Positions 18,317 to 25,809 of a DNA stretch of 64,000 bases are shown here, in pieces. The first letter of the stretch is position 1. The number at the start of each line of letters is the position of its first letter. A model generated the notes under the pieces. It was not told where the DNA came from and did no database searches. It worked only from the letters and a program-made list of their open reading frames with translations. A program made the position numbers and the translations under genes. This DNA comes from Microvirga roseola (GTDB lineage Bacteria > Pseudomonadota > Alphaproteobacteria > Rhizobiales > Beijerinckiaceae): the NCBI RefSeq assembly GCF_020866965.1, contig NZ_JAJATX010000009.1, forward strand, positions 1-64,000, in the 5' to 3' direction.

Positions 18317-19279
18317 ATGGCGGACCAACCCCTTACCCCACCGCGGATCTACCTGATCCGCATGGCGGTCTTTCTGATCCTGGCGGGGTTTATCGCCTTT
18401 ATCCTTTACCGGCAGATCTGGGATGCCTTTCAGGCCAATCCGGGGCTGAACGCCCTGATCCTCGGCGTGATGTTCATCGGCATCGTGCTCGCCATCCGGC
18501 AGGTCTGGCGGCTCTTTCCCGAAGTGCGCTGGGTCAACACCATCCGGCCGACTGAAGAGGGGCTCGTGGCTAGCTCGACGCCGCGCCTCTTGGCCCCCAT
18601 GGCCGCCCTGATTTCCAATAGGTCGAGCAACCAGTCCCTCTCCGTGGCGGCGACCCGCTCGGTGCTCGATTCCATCGGCGCGCGCCTCGACGAGAGCCGC
18701 GAGGTCGTGCGCTACCTTGCAGGCCTCCTGGTCTTCCTCGGACTGCTGGGCACTTTCTGGGGCCTCATCGACACGGTGGGCTCGGTCGGGCGCATCATCT
18801 CGTCCTTGAGGACGGGCCAGGATGCGGCGGTGCTCTTCGACGAGTTGAAGAACTCGCTCGCCGGTCCGCTACAGGGCATGGGCCTGGCTTTCTCCGCCTC
18901 TCTGTTCGGCTTGGCGGGCTCCCTGGTCCTCGGCTTTCTCGACCTTCAGGCCGGTCAGGCCCAGAGCCGGTTCTACACGGAGCTGGAGGACTGGCTCGCC
19001 ACCTCCACCATGGATGCCCCTGCCGAGACGCCCGCCCGCGCCGGCGCGCCGCAGGAACTGATGGTTGCCCTGAACCGGCTGACCGCCGCCGTCAACGACG
19101 GGGCGAGCAGCCGGGCCGCGACCCAGGCCATGGCCAATCTGGCAGAAGGCGTGCAGGGCCTCGTCCAGCACATGCGGGCGGAGCAGCAGATGATCCGCGA
19201 CTGGGTCGAAGCCCAGGCCGCCCGCGAGAAGGAATTGAAGCAGGTTCTCGATCGCCTGACCCGTGAAAGGCTGCCCTGA
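18317..19279 (+). CDS. MotA/TolQ/ExbB-like proton channel protein
   Basis: A 320-residue membrane protein with four hydrophobic helices: about 11-33, 44-66, 134-158 (YLAGLLVFLGLLGTFWGLID) and 190-217 (GMGLAFSASLFGLAGSLVLG). The third and fourth carry the LGLLGTFWGLI and G-L-A-x-S-L-F-G pattern of MotA/TolQ/ExbB proton channels. The long loop between helices 2 and 3 and the C-terminal coiled coil are cytoplasmic. It overlaps the next gene by one base (TGATG), so the two are translationally coupled. No flagellar gene is nearby. It is probably an envelope motor of unknown output, not a flagellar stator. Confidence 0.85.
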   Translation: MADQPLTPPRIYLIRMAVFLILAGFIAFILYRQIWDAFQANPGLNALILGVMFIGIVLAIRQVWRLFPEVRWVNTIRPTEEGLVASSTPRLLAPMAALISNRSSNQSLSVAATRSVLDSIGARLDESREVVRYLAGLLVFLGLLGTFWGLIDTVGSVGRIISSLRTGQDAAVLFDELKNSLAGPLQGMGLAFSASLFGLAGSLVLGFLDLQAGQAQSRFYTELEDWLATSTMDAPAETPARAGAPQELMVALNRLTAAVNDGASSRAATQAMANLAEGVQGLVQHMRAEQQMIRDWVEAQAAREKELKQVLDRLTRERLP

Positions 19280-20307
19280 TGCCGGTTTCGAGCGCAGGAG
19301 GACGGCGGCGCGGGCGCGCAGGCCAGATGAACTACTGGCCGGGCTTCGTCGACGCCCTGTCCACTCTGCTCCTGTCCATCGTCTTCCTGATCTCGATCTT
19401 CACGGTCGGTCAGTTCTTCCTCTCCCGCGAGATCTCGGGCCGGGACACGGTTCTCGACCGCCTGAACCGGCAGATTGCCGAACTCACCGATCTCCTCTCC
19501 CTGGAGCGCTCGAACCGGCGCACGGTGGAGGAGAGCATTGCGGCCCTGCAGAGCACCCTCCAGGCAAGCGAGGCTGAGCGGGCGCGCCTGCAGGGACTGC
19601 TCAACAGCGGCGGACAGATCCAGGCGCAGGCGCAGGAACTGGGCCTAGCCCTTGAGGCCGAGCGCCAGGCTACGGGCCGGGCACTGAGCCAGGTCGAGAT
19701 CCTCAACCAGCAGATCGCGGCCATGCGCCGCCAGCTCGCAGCGCTCGAAGAGGCCCTCGCCGCGTCGGAAGCCCGCGACCAGGAAAGCCAGGCCCGCATC
19801 GCCGATCTCGGCAGCCGCCTCAACGTGGCGCTTGCCCAGCGGGTTCAGGAGCTGGCCCGATACCGGTCCGACTTCTTCGGCCGTCTCAGGCAGATTCTCG
19901 GCAACAGGCCGGACATCCGCATCGTCGGCGACCGCTTCGTTCTGCAATCCGAACTCCTGTTCCCGGCGGGCCAGGCGGTCCTGAGGCCGGAAGCAGCCAA
20001 CGAGATCGACCGCATCGCCGCTGCCCTGGTCGAGCTGGAGCGGAAGATTCCGCCGGACATCCCCTGGGTGCTGCGCGTCGACGGCCACACGGATGCGCGC
20101 CCCATCGCCACGGCCCAATTCCCCTCGAACTGGGCCCTGGCGGCCGCCCGCGCCATCGCCGTGGTCCAGGCCCTCGTCGCCCGCGGCGTCCAGCCCCAGC
20201 ACCTGCTGGCGGCCGGCTTCGGCGAATATCAGCCCCTCGATCCGGGCACGACGGAAGAGGCCTATGCCCGCAACCGCCGCATCGAATTCAAGCTGACGGA
20301 GCGGTGA
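19279..20307 (+). CDS. MotB/OmpA-like peptidoglycan-binding motor partner
   Basis: A 342-residue protein: short basic N-terminus, one transmembrane helix (about 17-42, FVDALSTLLLSIVFLISIF) that keeps the MotB-type Asp near its start, a long coiled coil (about 50-195, rich in Glu, Gln, Ala and Leu), and a C-terminal OmpA domain (about 205-340). The OmpA part has LFPAGQAVLRPEA, VDGHTDARPI and the peptidoglycan motif NWALAAARA. With the upstream protein it forms a proton-driven stator-like complex spanning the inner membrane and gripping the cell wall. The long coiled coil is unlike typical MotB. Confidence 0.85.
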   Translation: MPVSSAGGRRRGRAGQMNYWPGFVDALSTLLLSIVFLISIFTVGQFFLSREISGRDTVLDRLNRQIAELTDLLSLERSNRRTVEESIAALQSTLQASEAERARLQGLLNSGGQIQAQAQELGLALEAERQATGRALSQVEILNQQIAAMRRQLAALEEALAASEARDQESQARIADLGSRLNVALAQRVQELARYRSDFFGRLRQILGNRPDIRIVGDRFVLQSELLFPAGQAVLRPEAANEIDRIAAALVELERKIPPDIPWVLRVDGHTDARPIATAQFPSNWALAAARAIAVVQALVARGVQPQHLLAAGFGEYQPLDPGTTEEAYARNRRIEFKLTER

Positions 20308-20411
20308 GGCCACAAGGCCTCCGAAGAAGCCTCGGATCGGACGCCGATCCGCAAGCACTTCTCATTTAAGAATAGCGGCCATCCCTCGGGCACTGGGCTG
20401 GAGGGGCTTAT

Positions 20412-22211
20412 TTACTCCGCCGCCTCGGTCCGGCCTTCCCGGTCGGTGAACTGGAGCCGGGCCAGACGGGCGTAGAGACCGCCCTTGGCCCAGAGGGTCT
20501 CATGGGTGCCCTCCTCCACGATCACCCCGCGTTCCATGACCAGGATCCGGTCTGCGGAGCGGACGGTGGCGAGGCGATGGGCGATGACGAGGGTGGTGCG
20601 GCCTTCCATGAGCCGGTCGAGGGCGGTCTGCACCTTGCTCTCGCTTTCCGCATCCAGCGCCGAGGTCGCCTCGTCGAGGAGCAGGATCGGCGCGTCCTTC
20701 AGGATTGCGCGGGCGATGGCGAGGCGCTGGCGCTGGCCGCCCGAGAGCGTTACGCCCCGTTCCCCGATGAGGGTGTCGTAGCCCTGAGGCATTGCCTGAA
20801 TGAATCCATCGGCGGAGGCGAGCTCGGCTGCCCGGCGGACCTCCTCCTCCGTCGCGTCCTGCCGTCCGTAGCGGATGTTGTCCAGCACGCTCGTGGCGAA
20901 GATCGTCGGCTCCTGCGGCACGAGGGCCATGCGGGCCCGCAATGAGAAGGGATCGGTCTCCGCGATCGGAACCCCGTCGACCAGGACCCGGCCGCACTGC
21001 GGGTCGTAGAAGCGCAGCAGCAGTTGCAGGATGGTGCTCTTGCCCGCGCCGGACGGGCCGACGATGGCGACGCGCTCGCCGGGCGCGACCCTGAAGGTCA
21101 GGCCATGGAGCGCCGGCTGCTCGCCGCGGGTCGGATAGGAGAAATGCACGTTCTCGAAAGCCATGGTGCCGAGGGGCGGCTCCGGGAGCGGCTTCGGGTT
21201 CTGCGGCACCGCAATGGCGGGCTTGGCCTCCAGGATCTCGCCCAGACGCTCCGCCGCGCCGGCAGCCTGGGCGAGTTCGCCATAGACCTCCGAGAGCTGA
21301 CCGAGGGAGCTCGCCGCAAAGACCGCATAGAGCACGAATTGTCCGAGCCGCCCGCCGGTCATCTCGCCCGCGAGCACGTCCTGCGCCCCGTACCAGAGCA
21401 CGCCGACGACGCTGGCCGAGACGAGAAAGATGCCGGTTCCGGTCAGGAAGGCCCGCATCGTGGTGGAGAGGCGCGCCGCTCCGAAGGCCTCCTCCGCGGC
21501 TTCAGAGAAGTGCGAAGCCGTCCGGCTCTCCATGCCGAAGGCCTGCATGGTCCTGACGGAGACGATCGCCTCCGCCGCATAGGCCGAGGCATCCGCCAGC
21601 CGGTCCTGGGCCGCCCGCGAGCGACGGCGAACGGCTCTTCCTGAGAAGACGAGGGGCAGGACGATCACCGGGATCGCCAGCAACACAAGGGCCGAGAGCT
21701 TCGGGCTCGTGACGATCATGAGCACCACGGCCCCGACGAAGAGGAAGAGATTGCGCAGGGCGATCGAGATGCTGACCCCGAAGGCGGCCTTCACCTGCGT
21801 GGTGTCGGCGGTGAGCCGCGACACGATCTCGCCGCTCTTCGTCTGGTCGAAGAAGGCCGGGTCGAGGGAGGTCAGGTGCCGGAACACGGCGGCGCGCAGG
21901 TCCGCCACCACCCGCTCGCCCAGGGTGATGACGAGGTAGTAGCGCAGGGCGCTCGCCAGGGCCAAAACGCCGACGACCACGAGCAGGAGAGAAAAATAGG
22001 CGTTGATGTAGGCCCGCCCCTCCTCCGAGAAGCCGAAATCCACAACGCGCCGCACCGCCACGGGCACGACAAGCGTGGCGGCGGAGGCCATGATGAGGGC
22101 CGCAATCGCCGCGGCGATCCGGCCCTTGTACGCAAGACCGTAGGGGATGAGGGGTTTCAGGGCGCTGAGCGCCGCCTTGGGGCGGTTCGCTCCTGACGGG
22201 AGATCGGCCAT
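20412..22211 (-). CDS. MsbA-like ABC exporter (fused permease-ATPase)
   Basis: A 599-residue half-transporter. The N-terminal part (about 20-320) has six transmembrane helices typical of type I exporters, with the coupling sequence FFDQTKSGEIVSRLTADTTQ. The C-terminal ATPase has Walker A VGPSGAGKSTILQL (about 385), Q-loop LVPQEPTIFATSVLDNIRYG, signature LSGGQRQRLAIARAI, Walker B ILLLDEATSALD and the switch IAHRLATV. Subfamily resemblance is to lipid/MsbA and multidrug exporters (ABCB type). No cargo gene is adjacent; it is convergent with the stator-like pair and divergent from rpmE. Confidence 0.92.
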   Translation of the reverse strand: MADLPSGANRPKAALSALKPLIPYGLAYKGRIAAAIAALIMASAATLVVPVAVRRVVDFGFSEEGRAYINAYFSLLLVVVGVLALASALRYYLVITLGERVVADLRAAVFRHLTSLDPAFFDQTKSGEIVSRLTADTTQVKAAFGVSISIALRNLFLFVGAVVLMIVTSPKLSALVLLAIPVIVLPLVFSGRAVRRRSRAAQDRLADASAYAAEAIVSVRTMQAFGMESRTASHFSEAAEEAFGAARLSTTMRAFLTGTGIFLVSASVVGVLWYGAQDVLAGEMTGGRLGQFVLYAVFAASSLGQLSEVYGELAQAAGAAERLGEILEAKPAIAVPQNPKPLPEPPLGTMAFENVHFSYPTRGEQPALHGLTFRVAPGERVAIVGPSGAGKSTILQLLLRFYDPQCGRVLVDGVPIAETDPFSLRARMALVPQEPTIFATSVLDNIRYGRQDATEEEVRRAAELASADGFIQAMPQGYDTLIGERGVTLSGGQRQRLAIARAILKDAPILLLDEATSALDAESESKVQTALDRLMEGRTTLVIAHRLATVRSADRILVMERGVIVEEGTHETLWAKGGLYARLARLQFTDREGRTEAAE

Positions 22212-22266
22212 GGCACTTTCGTTTGCGGAATCCGGGTCCCCGGGGGTTTAGCACCTTTGCTCCCGC

Positions 22267-22295
22267 TTGTTTCAAGGTTCTAAGTGAGGTATAGG
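22267..22295 (+). promoter_or_regulatory. Probable sigma70 promoter of rpmE
   Basis: TTGTTT at 22267-22272 and TATAGG at 22290-22295 are separated by exactly 17 bases. The start of transcription would fall near 22302, about 70 bases before the rpmE ATG. Confidence 0.55.
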
Positions 22296-22371
22296 CGCGC
22301 AATCATCAAGACAGGCTCGATCTGAAGCTGCGGGCTGACCAGACTGGCTGGCCGCGAGAAGGACTATGGCA

Positions 22372-22608
22372 ATGGCGCGCAAAGAGACCGATCATCCCGA
22401 CTACCACTTCATCAAGGTGGTCATGACCAACGGCACCGAGTACACGACCCGGTCGACCTACGGCAAAGAGGGCGACACCCTCAACCTCGACATCGACCCG
22501 AACACTCACCCGGCCTGGACCGGCGGTTCGCAGCAGCTGCTGGACCGCGGCGGCCGTGTGTCGCGCTTCAACTCGAAGTTCGGCAATCTGGGCCTGGGCA
22601 AGAAGTAA
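22372..22608 (+). CDS. rpmE: Ribosomal protein bL31
   Basis: A 78-residue bL31 of the Cys-lacking, alphaproteobacterial type: [20 protein letters not shown], then [14 protein letters not shown] and [10 protein letters not shown]. The absence of the CxxC...CxxC zinc site means it is the zinc-independent form. I favour the second ATG (MARKETDH), because AAGGA is about 8 bases before it; the ATG at 22366 is too close. A strong bidirectional terminator follows. Component of the large ribosomal subunit bridging to the small subunit. Confidence 0.95.
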   Translation: MARKETDHPDYHFIKVVMTNGTEYTTRSTYGKEGDTLNLDIDPNTHPAWTGGSQQLLDRGGRVSRFNSKFGNLGLGKK

Positions 22609-22637
22609 TCCGGCCCACCGGCACCGATCGGATAAAG

Positions 22638-22664
22638 AAAGCCCCGCTTCCGCGGGGCTTTTTC
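22638..22664. terminator. Bidirectional terminator between rpmE and rcdA
   Basis: AAGCCCCGC and GCGGGGCTT form a 9-bp stem with a 4-base loop, followed by TTTTTCTT on the plus strand. On the minus strand the hairpin is followed by CTTTCTTTATC, so it can also end rcdA transcription. Confidence 0.9.
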
Positions 22665-22670
22665 TTGTCC

Positions 22671-23201
22671 TCACTCCGAAGGGTCGAAGGCCTTCTGCAG
22701 CAGGCCGAGCTGAGTGGCCACGGGGTTGGCAGGTGCAGGACGCGGAGCTGTCTCGCCCTCGGTGATCAGCCGGTCGAGATGCAGGATGCGGGCGTGAAGC
22801 CGGGCCGCGAGGCCGATCAATTCCCTGAGACGGACGGGCAGGGCTTCGAAATCGGAAATGCTGGCGCTCGCATCCTTCGAATTGAGGCGGACGCGGTTCT
22901 TCTCGGTCTGAGCCTGATCGGGGGACATTTCGCCCTCCGCCACCGCCCGCTGCAGGAGAAGCCAGGAGGCGATCTGCATTAGCCGGGTGGTCAGGCGCAT
23001 GCTCTCGCTGGCATAGGCGAGGCTCGCCTGACGCACCAGCTGCCGGGATTCCTCTCGGCCGTCACCGTCGAGATAGGCGGCGGTCTCCTCGATGAGCTCC
23101 ATGCCCTCTTGAAAAAGGGCCTTGAAGGCTTCGGAACCTACGAAACTCTGCCCGAACCGGACAGGATCGGCGTCAAGTTTGATCACGTCAGGTTCCTTCA
23201 C
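22671..23201 (-). CDS. rcdA: RcdA-family ClpXP adaptor (DUF1465)
   Basis: A 176-residue helical protein of the DUF1465/RcdA family: VRFGQSFVGSEAFKALFQEG at the N-terminus, TAAYLDGDGREESRQL, and SMRLTTRLMQIASWLLLQRA. In Caulobacter RcdA works with CpdR and PopA to deliver CtrA and other substrates to the ClpXP protease at the cell pole. The C-terminal tail is disordered (PRPAPANP), as in RcdA. CpdR is encoded elsewhere in this window (54988-55344). CtrA-type boxes lie 100-280 bases upstream. Family assignment is solid; polar function here is inferred. Confidence 0.88.
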   Translation of the reverse strand: MKEPDVIKLDADPVRFGQSFVGSEAFKALFQEGMELIEETAAYLDGDGREESRQLVRQASLAYASESMRLTTRLMQIASWLLLQRAVAEGEMSPDQAQTEKNRVRLNSKDASASISDFEALPVRLRELIGLAARLHARILHLDRLITEGETAPRPAPANPVATQLGLLQKAFDPSE

Positions 23202-23302
23202 CGAGCGCCTCCCAAAGCATTCCCCCCTCCAGCCACGGGGCCGGAGCGGGTCTTCCGCAACGTCAGGAGATCATTATAGGGCGCGATCGCGACGGATGCC
23301 CT

Positions 23303-23318
23303 GCTAACCTACTCTTAA
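23303..23318 (-). promoter_or_regulatory. CtrA-like box upstream of rcdA
   Basis: On the minus strand this reads TTAA-GAGTAGG-TTAG, one base from the TTAA-N7-TTAA consensus of the CtrA cell-cycle regulator. It lies about 100 bases before the rcdA start. A further TTAA at 23321-23324 adjoins it. Confidence 0.5.
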
Positions 23319-23347
23319 GGTTAAGCCGCAAAGCCCACCTAAAAATT

Positions 23348-23443
23348 GAGCCGCCAGGGGCGGCTCGAGGTCATAACAGGGAGGCGTCAAACACAAGTGG
23401 ACAGGAGCCACTCGGCATCCAGCGAGAGAGAAAACTGGATGCC
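23348..23443. other. Two perfect hairpins between DUF1192 gene and rcdA
   Basis: GAGCCGCC at 23348-23355 pairs with GGCGGCTC at 23359-23366; GGCATCCAG at 23414-23422 pairs with CTGGATGCC at 23435-23443. They sit in the 306-base gap 23202-23507 and neither has a clear T-tract. They may be terminator-like or mRNA-stabilising elements of the minus-strand DUF1192 transcript, or parts of an unannotated small RNA. I see no ORF here. Confidence 0.45.
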
Positions 23444-23463
23444 TCATTCATAATTCGGGAACC

Positions 23464-23478
23464 TTAAGAGAGAGTTAA
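23464..23478. promoter_or_regulatory. Perfect CtrA-type box TTAA-N7-TTAA
   Basis: TTAA-GAGAGAG-TTAA at 23464-23478 matches the CtrA full-site consensus exactly. It lies about 263 bases upstream of rcdA and 30 bases downstream of the DUF1192 stop, so its target is not obvious. Confidence 0.5.
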
Positions 23479-23507
23479 AAAGCATTCCCGACGCAGGGCG
23501 ACCGCCC

Positions 23508-23711
23508 TTACTGGCCGAGCTTGAAAAAGGCGCTGGCCGCAGCGCGGGAATTTTCCTTGTCTCCCCTCGCCTCCCTCAGGCGGGCGATCTCCCGCTCGAG
23601 CATCGCGACGCGTTCGTCGATCTCGTCGATGGACAGCATCGACAGGTCCTGCCCGATCTGGTGGCCATTCAGGGTTTCGCGCGGTTCTTCGGCGAAGGGA
23701 TCGAAAGCCAT
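23508..23711 (-). CDS. DUF1192 family small protein
   Basis: A 67-residue protein: MAFDPFAEEPRETLNGHQIG, then a helix SIDEIDERVAMLEREIARLR that looks like a short coiled coil, and a C-terminal AASAFFKLGQ. These are the hallmarks of DUF1192, found next to rcdA-type genes and quinone oxidoreductases in alphaproteobacteria. Function unknown. AGGAGGAGAGTGCC precedes the ATG, a strong ribosome-binding site. It is divergent from the quinone oxidoreductase gene. Confidence 0.85.
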   Translation of the reverse strand: MAFDPFAEEPRETLNGHQIGQDLSMLSIDEIDERVAMLEREIARLREARGDKENSRAAASAFFKLGQ

Positions 23712-23810
23712 GGCACTCTCCTCCTCAACGGATTGGTCGCAGATTAGTCCGGCATGCGCGCCTTGCCAATCTTGCCCTATATCTGCGGAGCTTGACCAAA
23801 GGAGGGAAAA

Positions 23811-24809
23811 ATGGGGCCGATTCCGGACATGATGCGCGCCGTTGTGGCGGAGGGGAGCGGCGGGCCGGAGGTGCTCCGTATCATCGAGCGACCCGTTCCG
23901 CGCCCGGGCGAGGGCGAGATCCTGGTGCGGATCGAGGCGGCGGGCGTGAACCGTCCCGATGTCCTGCAGCGGCAGGGCGGCTATGCCCCTCCCCCCGGTG
24001 CATCGGACGTGCTGGGCCTCGAGTTCTCGGGCGAGGTGGTCGCGACCGGGCCGAACGTCCACCGCTTCCGGGTCGATGCGCCGGTGATGGCGCTCGTCTC
24101 AGGCGGCGGCTATGCGGAATACGCGATCGTCCATGAGAGCAATGCCCTGCCCATCCCCGCAGGGCTTTCCATGGAGGAAGCGGGCGCCGTTCCGGAGACC
24201 TTCTTCACCGTCTGGACCAACGTGTTCGAGCGCGGCCGGCTGCGGCGGGGCGAGACACTGCTCGTCCATGGCGGCACGTCGGGCATCGGGACCACGGCAA
24301 TCCAGCTCGCCAGGGCCTTTGGGGCCACGGTCATCGCGACGGCGGGCACGGCGGACAAGTGCGATGCCTGCACGGATCTCGGCGCGGATGTGGCGGTGAA
24401 CTACAGGGAGGCGGACTTCGTCGCGGCCGTGAAGGAGGCGACCGACGGCCGGGGGGCGGACGTGATCCTCGACATGGTCGGAGGCGACTACATCCCCCGC
24501 AACCACGAGGTCGCGGCGCAGGATGGCCGGATCGTCCAGATCGCCTTCCTGCAGGGCAGCAAGGTGGAGGTCGATTTCCGCCGCCTGATGCTCAAGCGCC
24601 TGACCCACACGGGTTCGACCCTGCGGCCCCGCTCGGTCGCGGAAAAGGCCGGCATCGCCCGGGCGCTGGAGGAAAAGGTCTGGCCGCTGCTGGCCCAGGG
24701 CCGCTGCAAGCCGGTCATGGATTCGACCTTCGACTTCGATGACGTGGCCAAGGCCCATGCCCGCATGGATGGGGGCGAGCACATCGGCAAGATCGTCCTG
24801 CGGCTTTGA
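23811..24809 (+). CDS. NAD(P)H-quinone oxidoreductase, PIG3/QOR family
   Basis: A 332-residue zinc-free medium-chain dehydrogenase. The N-terminal GroES-like domain (about 5-130; GVNRPDVLQRQGGYAPPPGA, LGLEFSGEVV) is followed by a Rossmann domain with VHGGTSGIGTTAIQLARAFGA, which binds NADPH, and DMVGGDYIPRN. PIG3-type enzymes reduce quinones. AGGAGG lies shortly before the ATG at 23811; MMRAVVAEG at 23829-23832 is an alternative start. Divergent from the DUF1192 gene, sharing a 100-base control region. Confidence 0.9.
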   Translation: MGPIPDMMRAVVAEGSGGPEVLRIIERPVPRPGEGEILVRIEAAGVNRPDVLQRQGGYAPPPGASDVLGLEFSGEVVATGPNVHRFRVDAPVMALVSGGGYAEYAIVHESNALPIPAGLSMEEAGAVPETFFTVWTNVFERGRLRRGETLLVHGGTSGIGTTAIQLARAFGATVIATAGTADKCDACTDLGADVAVNYREADFVAAVKEATDGRGADVILDMVGGDYIPRNHEVAAQDGRIVQIAFLQGSKVEVDFRRLMLKRLTHTGSTLRPRSVAEKAGIARALEEKVWPLLAQGRCKPVMDSTFDFDDVAKAHARMDGGEHIGKIVLRL

Positions 24810-24850
24810 CGCCCCGACGAGCAGAAAGCGCTCCTCCCGCGCTATAGAAT

Positions 24851-24879
24851 TTGCAACATCGCGGCACGATCCCTATAAT
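24851..24879 (+). promoter_or_regulatory. Near-consensus sigma70 promoter of trcR
   Basis: TTGCAA at 24851-24856 and TATAAT at 24874-24879 are spaced by exactly 17 bases, the best promoter match in the window. Transcription would start near 24886, giving a leader of about 115 bases. The leader contains two hairpins: GCTCCG...CGGAGC at about 24912-24937 and GGCGCCG-ATCATC-CGGCGCC at about 24958-24977, then GAAGGAGG before the ATG. Confidence 0.7.
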
Positions 24880-24999
24880 CATGCCGTTTCCCTCACAATG
24901 TGAGACGAGATGCTCCGGTCCCGGCCGGGTCGGAGCGCGAGAGAGTTTTGCCGTGCGGCGCCGATCATCCGGCGCCCGGCCTGAAGGAGGTTCGCCTAC

Positions 25000-25722
25000 A
25001 TGTCCCAGGGACCGCTGATGCCGAAGGCGACGGCCGTTTGGCTCGTCGAGAATACATCGCTGTCGTTCGACCAGATCGCCGATTTCTGCAAGCTGCACCC
25101 CCTCGAGGTGAAGGGCATCGCGGACGGCGAGGTTGCGGCGGGCATCAAGGGCCTCGACCCGGTGACCACGGGCCAGCTGACCCGCGAGGAGATCGAGAAG
25201 GCCCAAGACAACCCGAACTACCGCCTGAAGCTCGCCGAATCGCGGGTGAAGCTGCCGGAGCAGAAGAAGATCAAGAAGGGGCCGCGCTATACCCCGGTCT
25301 CCCGCCGCCACGACCGCCCGAACGCCATCCTCTGGCTGGTGCGCAACCATCCCGAGCTCAAGGACGCCCAGATCATGCGTCTGGTGGGCACCACCAAGAC
25401 CACGATCCAGCAGGTCCGCGACCGCACCCACTGGAACTCGGCGAGCCTGACCCCGATGGATCCGGTGACGCTTGGCCTCTGCTCGCAGATCGATCTCGAT
25501 TTCGAGGTGCAGCGCGCCGCCAAGGATCGCCCGCAGGTTCAGCCGCAGGAGACCGGAGGCACCCTGATGCCGGCCGAGGTCTCCACCGCCGAGGAGCCCC
25601 GGCACGACGAGCCCTTCGCCGATATGAGCCGGCCCAAGCCGGCCCAGGAGGAGGACATCGACGTCAACTCCGTCTTCGCCAAGCTCAAGCAGCTCAAGCG
25701 CGACGACGAGGACGAGGAATAA
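25000..25722 (+). CDS. trcR: Cell cycle transcriptional regulator TrcR (DUF1013)
   Basis: A 240-residue DUF1013 protein. The start MSQGPLMPKATAVWLVENTS is typical, followed by FDQIADFCKLHPLEVKGIAD and a second helix-turn-helix-like region RPNAILWLVRNHPELKDAQI...LVGTTKTTIQQVRDRTHW. In Caulobacter this family is named TrcR and is reported to take part in cell-cycle transcription. The C-terminal tail is acidic and disordered. A near-consensus promoter and structured leader precede it and a strong terminator follows, so it is monocistronic. Family firm; regulatory targets unknown. Confidence 0.88.
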   Translation: MSQGPLMPKATAVWLVENTSLSFDQIADFCKLHPLEVKGIADGEVAAGIKGLDPVTTGQLTREEIEKAQDNPNYRLKLAESRVKLPEQKKIKKGPRYTPVSRRHDRPNAILWLVRNHPELKDAQIMRLVGTTKTTIQQVRDRTHWNSASLTPMDPVTLGLCSQIDLDFEVQRAAKDRPQVQPQETGGTLMPAEVSTAEEPRHDEPFADMSRPKPAQEEDIDVNSVFAKLKQLKRDDEDEE

Positions 25723-25727
25723 GGTTC

Positions 25728-25762
25728 AAAAAAGGCCCGGATCGCTCCGGGCCTTTTCTTTT
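25728..25762 (+). terminator. Rho-independent terminator after trcR
   Basis: AAAAGGCCCGG and CCGGGCCTTTT form an 11-bp stem with loop ATCGCT, followed by CTTTT. The A-run on the 5' side makes it bidirectional, so it may also stop prpE-like transcripts from the right. Confidence 0.92.
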
Positions 25763-25809
25763 CCGCCTGCTGTCGTGGATCGGCTCACGGGTCCGAGACG
25801 ATCTGCCGC

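Noticed and set aside
18317..20307. Possible Zorya (ZorAB) defence motor
   Set aside because: No ZorC/D/E-like effector genes are adjacent and the neighbours are housekeeping; treated as an envelope motor pair.
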